Source: DASRSS01 sp035656335 (GTDB taxonomy: Bacteria; Actinomycetota; Actinomycetes; Mycobacteriales; Jatrophihabitantaceae). From it: a DNA stretch of 10,503 nucleotides. Of this stretch, positions 1 to 5,800 are shown piece after piece; position 1 is the first letter of the stretch, and each line of letters starts with the position of its first letter. Position numbers and translations under genes: made by a program. Under the pieces are notes generated by a model. It saw nothing but the letters and a program-made list of their open reading frames with translations. It was not told where the DNA came from and ran no database searches. Location: NCBI GenBank assembly GCA_035656335.1, contig DASRSS010000335.1:1-10503 (forward strand). Reading direction: 5' to 3'.

Positions 1-968
1 TCGGCACGGCGCACCGTCGCCTGGGCGGCGGCCAGCGCCGCCCGCGCGTCGGCCTGCTCGCCGGAGGCGCGGACCGCGGCCAGGATCGCCGGCAGGTCGC
101 GCAGCCCGAGCGACGCGCCGAGCTCGAGCGCGCGCTCCTCCAGCGCGGCGATGGTGTGCAGGCCGATGGTGTGCAGCTCCTCGGCGCTGAGCGGCAGCGT
201 GGTGTGGACGGCGACGGCGCGCTGATACATCCGCTCGCCGTCGGGCAGCGTGTGCAGGCCGGCGTGCTCGCTCGGCCGGGCCTGCGGGCGAAGCTCGACG
301 AGCAGCTCCCGCCACCGCCCGAGCGCGGGCATGATCTCGTCGCGCACAACGCCGGACACCTGCTCGCGCCAGGCCGCCTCGCCCGTCCACCCCGCCGGCG
401 GCTGCGGCGCGAGGAACTCGGCCGGCACCGGTGAAGCCAGCATCCGGTCGGCCCAGCCGACCGCCTGGTCGATCAGCTCAGCGATCGGCAGCGTGCCCTT
501 GGCGCGGCCGTCGCGTAGCCGGTCGGTGACCCCGTCGAGCCAGCGCGGCGAGGCGATCAGCCGGGCGAGGTAGTCCTCGGCCGCCCCGGCGTCCAGCAGC
601 ACGGTGCGCGCCGCCACGGCCGGCAGCATGGCCGGACCGGAGAACGGCATCGCGGTGGCGGTGTACTCGTCCGCGCGGTTGTGCAGGTCCAGCTCGCGGT
701 GCTTGCACCAGGCCGAGACGGCGCCGAGCGTCGCCCGCTCGCGGGAGTCGTCCGCGGTCAACTGCGCGGCGCGGCGGGCGATATCGCGCAGCCGATCGAC
801 CAGGGCGTCCTCGGCGGCGGCGGACGGATCGGGCATCAGCGCGTCGTACTCGCGCAGGCCGAGCGCGCTGCCGTGCAACGGATCCGCGGCGAGCAGGGTC
901 TGGACGAGTTCGTCGGCCAGCGCCCGGATCGGCGAGCCAGGGGCAGCGGGTTCAGCGGAGTCGCTCAT
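1..968 (-). CDS. DUF885 family protein (putative metallopeptidase-like), N-terminal part, cut by window edge
   Basis: Reading back from an ATG at 968 the frame stays open to base 1, giving 322 residues that start MSDSAEPAAPGSPIRALADE. The left edge cuts the gene, so the C-terminal half is not seen. The protein is Ala/Leu/Glu/Arg-rich and helical. It carries the DUF885-type segment 'PLSAEELHTIGL' (about residues 259-270) followed by LEERALELG, and a 'LPDGERMYQRAV' stretch (about 241-252) in the expected place before it. In this family the zinc-binding HExxH-like motif lies nearer the C-terminus, outside the window, so activity cannot be judged. Members are poorly characterised, soluble or secreted peptidase-like proteins. 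I see no signal peptide here, so it is probably cytoplasmic. It is transcribed divergently from the haloalkane dehalogenase. No Shine-Dalgarno sequence precedes the ATG. Family assignment is from remembered motif pattern, fairly confident; the substrate is unknown. Confidence 0.75.
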   Translation of the reverse strand, partial: MSDSAEPAAPGSPIRALADELVQTLLAADPLHGSALGLREYDALMPDPSAAAEDALVDRLRDIARRAAQLTADDSRERATLGAVSAWCKHRELDLHNRADEYTATAMPFSGPAMLPAVAARTVLLDAGAAEDYLARLIASPRWLDGVTDRLRDGRAKGTLPIAELIDQAVGWADRMLASPVPAEFLAPQPPAGWTGEAAWREQVSGVVRDEIMPALGRWRELLVELRPQARPSEHAGLHTLPDGERMYQRAVAVHTTLPLSAEELHTIGLHTIAALEERALELGASLGLRDLPAILAAVRASGEQADARAALAAAQATVRRA

Positions 969-974
969 CAGACG

Positions 975-980
975 ATCATG
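975..980 (-). promoter_or_regulatory. Candidate -10 hexamer for the DUF885 gene, leaderless layout
   Basis: On the minus strand the hexamer CATGAT (4 of 6 matches to TATAAT, including A2 and T6) ends six bases before the ATG at 968. No purine-rich ribosome site lies between them. This spacing is what a leaderless transcript starting at or next to the ATG would need. The -35 is unclear. Confidence 0.35.
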
Positions 981-1018
981 CAGGACCGCGCTGACTGTCC
1001 GCGCGTGGCGGTCCTCGC

Positions 1019-1024
1019 TACGGT
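1019..1024 (+). promoter_or_regulatory. Candidate -10 (TACGGT) for the haloalkane dehalogenase gene, leaderless layout
   Basis: TACGGT fits the actinobacterial TANNNT -10 pattern and is followed by six bases and then the ATG at 1031. There is no Shine-Dalgarno-like sequence upstream of that ATG, so a leaderless mRNA starting at the A of ATG is the simplest reading. It also supports the chosen start. No convincing -35 is visible; TGTCCG at 996-1001 has a 17-base spacing. Confidence 0.4.
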
Positions 1025-1030
1025 GCTCGA

Positions 1031-1984
1031 ATGCAGACGTTGCGCACGCCCGAGGACCGGTTCGCGGACCTGCCCGACTTCGGCTACCAGCCGCACTACG
1101 CGGACGTGCCGGACGGCGAGGGTGCCACGTTGCGGATGGCGTGGGTCGAGGACGGCCCGGCAAGTGGGGGTCCCCCCGGCAATGAGGGCGTAGCCGCCGG
1201 GGGAGGGCAGCCGGTATTGCTGCTGCACGGCGAGCCGTCCTGGTCGTTCCTGTACCGGCGAATGCTGCCGATCCTCGCCGGCGCCGGGCTGCGCGCGATC
1301 GCGCCGGACCTGGTCGGCTTCGGCCGCTCCGACAAGCCGGCGCGCCCGGAGGACCACTCCTACGCGCGGCACGTCGAGTGGGTGCGCTCGCTGGTGTTCG
1401 ACGTGCTGGACCTGCGCGACGTCACGCTCGTCTGCCAGGACTGGGGCGGGCTGATCGGGCTGCGCCTGGCCGCCGAGCACCCGGACCGGTTCGCGCGGAT
1501 CGTCGCCGCGAACACCGGCCTGCCGACGGGCGACCACCCCATGCCGGACATCTGGCACGCCTTCCGGCAGGCGGTCCGCACGGCCCCTTCGCTGGACGTG
1601 GCCCGCTTCGTCGAGAGCGGCTGCCGGCGCCCGATCAGCGACGCCGTCCGCGCCGCCTACGACGCGCCGTTCCCGGACGAGTCGTACAAAGCCGGGCCGC
1701 GCGCGATGCCCGATCTGGTGCCGACCGCTCCGGACGACCCGGCCACCGAGGCCAACCGCGCCGCCTGGTCCGTCCTCGCCGCGTCGGCCACGCCGGTGCT
1801 GGTCGCGTTCAGCGACGGCGACCCGATCACCGGGGCGATGGGCCCGATCCTGCAGCGGGCCCTGCCCGGCGCGGCCGGCCGCGAGCACCCGGTGATCGCC
1901 GACGCGGGCCACTTCCTGCAGGAGGACGCCGGCGAGGAGCTGGCCGCGCACGTCGTCCGGTTCATCGCGGACACCACCCAGTAG
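1031..1984 (+). CDS. dhmA: Haloalkane dehalogenase, subfamily I (alpha/beta hydrolase)
   Basis: 317 residues. It would hydrolyse carbon-halogen bonds of haloalkanes to alcohol plus halide in the cytoplasm. The alpha/beta-hydrolase fold is clear: HGEPSW (66-71) with the oxyanion region, the nucleophile elbow CQDWGG with Asp137 as nucleophile and Trp138 as first halide-binding Trp, the acid Asp264 in SDGDPITG, and catalytic His294 in AGHFLQED. Trp175 in the cap (PDIWHAF) sits where DhlA-type enzymes place the second halide-binding Trp, and YDAPFPDESYKAG (210-222) is a cap motif of this subfamily. The start 'MQTLRTPEDRF' matches the usual N-terminus of DhlA/DhmA-type proteins. An Asp-His-Asp triad plus two Trp argues for a true dehalogenase over a generic hydrolase. 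Oddity: residues 45-59 (about SGGPPGNEGVAAGGG) are an extra Gly/Pro-rich loop just before the first core strand, encoded by a palindromic repeat-like element. The gene ends 10 bases before dcd. The natural substrate is unknown. Confidence 0.88.
   Translation: MQTLRTPEDRFADLPDFGYQPHYADVPDGEGATLRMAWVEDGPASGGPPGNEGVAAGGGQPVLLLHGEPSWSFLYRRMLPILAGAGLRAIAPDLVGFGRSDKPARPEDHSYARHVEWVRSLVFDVLDLRDVTLVCQDWGGLIGLRLAAEHPDRFARIVAANTGLPTGDHPMPDIWHAFRQAVRTAPSLDVARFVESGCRRPISDAVRAAYDAPFPDESYKAGPRAMPDLVPTAPDDPATEANRAAWSVLAASATPVLVAFSDGDPITGAMGPILQRALPGAAGREHPVIADAGHFLQEDAGEELAAHVVRFIADTTQ
1163..1207 (+). repeat. GC-rich palindromic element inserted in frame in the dehalogenase gene
   Basis: 45 bases (15 codons) that begin AGTGGGGGTCCCCCC and end GCCGGGGGAGGG. 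The arms at 1173-1180 (CCCCCGGC) and 1196-1203 (GCCGGGGG) are perfectly complementary over 8 bp around a 15-base loop, and a second dyad GGGGG-T-CCCCC lies at 1166-1176. This layout, GTGGGGGTCCCCCC then a short stem then GGGGGAGGG, resembles small interspersed palindromes I recall from Streptomyces and relatives. The encoded peptide is absent from remembered homologues, where the GP before it runs almost directly into the VLLLHGEP strand. Its length is a multiple of three and it has no in-frame stop. Family membership is from memory and is not verified. Confidence 0.65.
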
Positions 1985-1987
1985 CCT
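1982..1987 (+). promoter_or_regulatory. Possible -10 (TAGCCT) for dcd overlapping the upstream stop codon
   Basis: TAGCCT fits TANNNT, begins with the dehalogenase TAG stop, and ends seven bases before the dcd ATG at 1995. The bases between, TTCGCGC, hold no ribosome-binding site. dcd may therefore have its own leaderless promoter inside the end of the upstream gene, as well as or instead of being read as the second gene of an operon. The match to consensus is weak. Confidence 0.3.
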
Positions 1988-1994
1988 TTCGCGC

Positions 1995-2573
1995 ATGCTG
2001 CTGTCCGACCGTGACATCCGCGCCGAGGTCGACGCGAGCCGCCTGGTGCTCGACCCGTGGGACGCCGACCTGGTCCAGCCGTCCAGCATCGACGTCCGCC
2101 TGGACCGCTTCTTCCGGGTGTTCAACAACTCGCAGTACACGCACATCGACCCGGCCCAGCAGCAGGACGAGCTGACCTCGCTGGTCGAGCCGAAGGGCGA
2201 CGAGCCGTTCGTGCTGCACCCGAACGAGTTCGTCCTCGGCTCCACGCTCGAGGTGGTGACGCTGCCGGACGACCTGGCCGGGCGGCTGGAGGGCAAGTCA
2301 TCGCTCGGGCGCCTCGGCCTGCTCACCCACTCGACCGCCGGGTTCATCGACCCGGGCTTCACCGGGCACATCACGCTCGAGCTGTCCAACGTGGCCAACC
2401 TGCCGATCACGCTGTGGCCGGGCATGAAGATCGGCCAGCTGTGCCTGTTCCGGCTGTCCTCGGCGGCCGAGCACCCGTACGGGTCGGCGCAGTACGGCTC
2501 GCGGTACCAGGGCCAGCGCGGCCCGACGCCGAGCCGGTCGTACCAGAACTTCCGGCGCTGGCCGACCGGCTGA
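1995..2573 (+). CDS. dcd: dCTP deaminase, dUMP-forming type
   Basis: 192 residues, full length for the family. It is a homotrimeric cytoplasmic enzyme of pyrimidine deoxynucleotide synthesis. The whole sequence closely follows the mycobacterial Dcd: MLLSDRDIRAE at the start, LVQPSSIDVRLD (26-37), HIDPAQQQDELTS (50-62), the signature EGKSSLGRLGLLTHSTAGFI (99-118), HITLELSN (125-132) with the catalytic Glu129, and the C-terminal YQGQRGPTPSRSYQNF (171-186) that closes over the nucleotide. Ser102 and Arg106 match the conserved active-site Ser and Arg of the family. The mycobacterial enzyme both deaminates dCTP and removes pyrophosphate, giving dUMP directly (EC 3.5.4.30). The near-identity of the motifs makes that the likely activity here, though the choice against the dUTP-forming type is inference. 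It lies 10 bases after the dehalogenase on the same strand, with no functional link apparent, and is followed by a hairpin terminator. Confidence 0.95.
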   Translation: MLLSDRDIRAEVDASRLVLDPWDADLVQPSSIDVRLDRFFRVFNNSQYTHIDPAQQQDELTSLVEPKGDEPFVLHPNEFVLGSTLEVVTLPDDLAGRLEGKSSLGRLGLLTHSTAGFIDPGFTGHITLELSNVANLPITLWPGMKIGQLCLFRLSSAAEHPYGSAQYGSRYQGQRGPTPSRSYQNFRRWPTG

Positions 2574-2631
2574 CCCGGCCGCCGCGCACGCGCCGCGCGG
2601 CGTCGTCCGGCCGCCGTCCCTGACAACAGAA

Positions 2632-2659
2632 ACCCCGCCGGCGGGTTGCCCGGCGGGGT
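2632..2659. terminator. Bidirectional hairpin terminator between dcd and the giant surface-protein gene
   Basis: A perfect 10-bp stem, ACCCCGCCGG (2632-2641) with CCGGCGGGGT (2650-2659), closes an 8-base loop. It lies 58 bases after the dcd stop and 54 bases after the stop of the convergent minus-strand gene. On the minus strand the stem is followed by TT CTGTTG, so it has a short U run in that direction. On the plus strand there is no U run, as is common in actinobacteria. The remaining bases of the 140-base gap hold no gene that I can see. Confidence 0.8.
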
Positions 2660-2713
2660 CCTGCTCAGCCGCTCAGCTCGTCAGCCGCGGCCGGCTCAGC
2701 GCTCCCGGCTGCC

Positions 2714-2868
2714 TTAGTGGTGCCGCCGGCGCAGCGTGCCCAGCACCATCAGCGCACCGATGGCGATCAGCAGGGCGCCCACCGCACCGACCAGCACGAC
2801 GTTCGAGCCCGTGCTCGCCAGCGGCTTCGTCCCGTGCGAGGGCGAGGGCGACGGGGACGGCGTCGGCG
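2714..2868 (-). other. Cell-wall sorting signal (Pro/Ser spacer, LASTG, membrane helix, basic tail)
   Basis: Residues 2131-2181 of the giant protein. A PTPSPSPSPS spacer of the kind that crosses the peptidoglycan is followed by LASTG (encoded at 2807-2821), a hydrophobic stretch of about 20 residues rich in Val, Ala, Leu, Ile and Gly, and the C-terminal RRRHH. LAXTG with this layout matches class E sortase substrates such as the long chaplins of Streptomyces, rather than LPXTG of class A. Confidence 0.85.
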
Positions 2869-5800
2869 GCTTGGACGTCGACACCCCGCCGACCCCGTGC
2901 GCCGCGCCCGCCGCACACGCCGACACCCGGCTCACGTCGTCGCCCGAGGTCATCGTGGCCGCGTTGAAGAACCCGTGGCCCGCGCCGTCCGCCGAGCAGG
3001 CCAGCAGCGCGGTGTCGATGTGCTGGTCGATGTCGGCGGTCACGGTCACCGTGTAGGTGTCCTTGTTCCCGGCCGGCAGCGTCACGTCGCTGCCCAGCAC
3101 GGCGTGCGGCGCGCCGCCCGTCCAGCCCGCGACGGATGTCGCCGCGCCGACGTTCGCGCCGTCCGCACCGGTGCGCTGCTGCGTCACCGATGCGCTGCTG
3201 ATCGCCATCCCGGAGGCGAAGGCGGGCGTGTCGGTGAGCGAGTAGGACACCTGATTCTGTGTGCCGTTCGTGACGATGACCGCGTAGGTGATCACCCAGT
3301 GCCACTGCGGGCCTTCGACCGCGGAGATCACCTTCTTGACCACGGTCGGCGAGCCCGGCGCCGCGCACGCGGTGCCGGTGTTGCCGCCGCCGGAACTGCT
3401 CAGCGTCGCCGTGTTGAGGAAGCCGGTTCCGGTCTCACCGGTGTCCAGCGTGCAGTCGCGGTCGGTCGTGGTCGCGGCCGTGCTGACCCGCGCCTTCGCC
3501 GTCACCGTGTAGTGGACGCTGCTGTTCGGCGGCAGCGATCCCCCGCCGGCGACGACCGTGTTCGGTGACAGGCCCGTCCACGCCGCGTTCACACCCGGCC
3601 CGCTCGCGGTTGCCGACAGGACGGTGATCCCGCCGCCGAACTCGAGCGTGTCGGACAGCGTGTACGCGCTCGAGTACGCGGCACTGGAGTTGGTCACCGC
3701 CAGGTCGTAGGTGATCGTCCAGGTGCCGTCGGCGTTCTGCACGCTGGACGTGACCGTCTTGGCGACCGTCGGCACGCCCGGGGTGGGGATGCCGCCGCAG
3801 TCGTGCGCGGTGGACGAGTCGTGGCCGGACGTGACGGTCGCGGCGTTGTAGAAGCCCTTGCCCGCCGTCCCCGCCTGGCAGGTCCGGTCGTTCGCGCTCG
3901 TCCCGGCCGACACGGTCGCGTTGACGGTCACCGTGTAGGTGTCGGTCTTGCCGGCCGCGAGCGCCTGGTTGTGCACGATGTGGCCGGTGCCCGTCCAGGC
4001 GTTCGCCGCGCCGTTCGGCCCGACGACCGACTCCCTGTTCACGCTCACGCCCGACGGGAAGCCCGGTGCGTCGTCGAGCGTGTACAGCAGTCCGGTGCTG
4101 CCCGGGTCGGTCACCTTCAGCGTGTAGGTGACGTCCCACGTGCCGTCCCAGCTGCCGCCGGTGACGTGCTGCGCCGCCGAGACGAACGTCTTGGTGACGG
4201 TCGGCGTGGCCGGGCTGGAGCACGCGGTGTCGGTGCTGAAGTTGGCGCCGGACTGCACCGTCGCCGAGTTCAGGAACCCGGTGCCGGTCTCGGTCATGCC
4301 GAGCGTGCAGTCGCGGTCGGTCACCGTCGCGGTGGTCGTGACGTCGGCGGTCACGGTGACCGTGTAGACGTCCGACTTACCCGCAGCGAGCGGCTGGTCC
4401 TTCGCCGCGACCGTCTGCCCGTGCAGCGGATCCCAGCCGGCCACCTTGACCGAGTCGTCGTTCGGCCCGGTCATGGACGCGGCCAGCACCGTGATGCCGC
4501 CGCCGAACCGCGGGGTGTCGGACAGCGCGTAGAACGTGCCGCTCGCGCCCGTGGAGTTGTCCACGGTCAGGAGGTAGACGATCGTCCACGTGCCGTCCGC
4601 GTTCTGCGTGGTCGACGCGATCGACTTGGTGACGGTTGGCACCGGCAGCTGCGGCAGGTTCGCGCATGCCGTGGCGCTCGCGGAGTCGTTGCCGGACGTC
4701 ACGGTCGCCTTGTTGAACGCGCCGCGTCCCGGCGTGTCCGTCGCCGCGCAGATGACGTCGTCCGTGGCCGGCAGGCTCGCCGGCTTGGCCCCGACGTTGA
4801 TCGTGACGGCGTAGGTGTCCGTCGCGCTCGCGGGCAGCCGCCGCTTGCCGATGATCTCCGTGTTCGGGCTCTTGCCGGTCCACGAGGTCAGCACCTTGCC
4901 GTCGCCCGTGCCGGACGCGATGGCGTGACCGGCGTTGTCGGTGCCGCTGACGGTGGCGCTGCCGAAGTCGAGCGTGGACGCCAGGGCCGGCGCGTCGCTC
5001 AGCGAGTAATACAGCCCGGTGGTCGCGCTCGGGTTGGTCACCGTGATCGCGTAGGACACGTCCCAGCTGCCGTCCCAGATTCCGCCGACCAGGTGGCGCG
5101 CCGGCGTTCCGGCCGTCTTGTGGACGATCGGCAGCACCGGGGTCGCGCACGCGTCGTCGGTGTTGCCGCCCGCCGCGCTGGTGATCGTGGCCGAGTTGAA
5201 CAGGCCGTGCCCGGGCGTTCCGGTGCACGTCCCGTTCGCGGCGATCGCGCCGGCGGCCACCGTGCCGGTGACCGTCACCGTGTAGTGGACGGTGCTGTCC
5301 TTGGCGAGCGACTGCTTGGTGGCCACGGTGGTGTCGGACGTGCCGTTCCAGGTCGCGCTGGCGCCCGGTCCGGACACGGTCGCGGACGTCACCGTGAAGC
5401 CGGTCATGAAGCCGAGGCTGTCGTTGACCGTGTAGCTGGTCGCGAACTTGGTGCTGGCGTTGCGGACCGCGAGGTCGTAGCTCACCGTCCAGCTGCCGTC
5501 GGCGTTCTGCGTCAGCGCGCCGACCGACTTGGTCACGGTGGCGACCGGCGTCGGCGCGTCGGAGAAGCTGACCACGTTCGGCGTGCCCGCGTTCGCCGCG
5601 GTCACGCTCACCGTCTGCGTGGTCGGGTCGGCCAGCTGGTAGTTCGGCGGCGCCGCCGTCTCCTCCCAGGTGTAGGTGCCGAACCCGACGACGTCGCCGC
5701 CCGCGGGGGAGCCCGCGGCACAGGCGCCGGACGCGTCCGTCGTGCAGGTGTAGAGCACCGTGCCCGTCGCGTCCGGGCCGCGGTGCAGCGCGAACGTCGC

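Noticed and set aside
150..176. A 12-base direct repeat (GATGGTGTGCAG twice, 15-base period) in the DUF885 gene
   Set aside because: It encodes LHTIG-LHTIA at a place where the family normally has a similar two-step helix motif. No extra length relative to the family is evident, so codon coincidence is the simpler explanation.
968..2626. A 552-codon minus-strand frame opposite the dehalogenase and dcd
   Set aside because: The plus strand encodes two unmistakable full-length enzymes. The antisense product is low-complexity and unlike known proteins.
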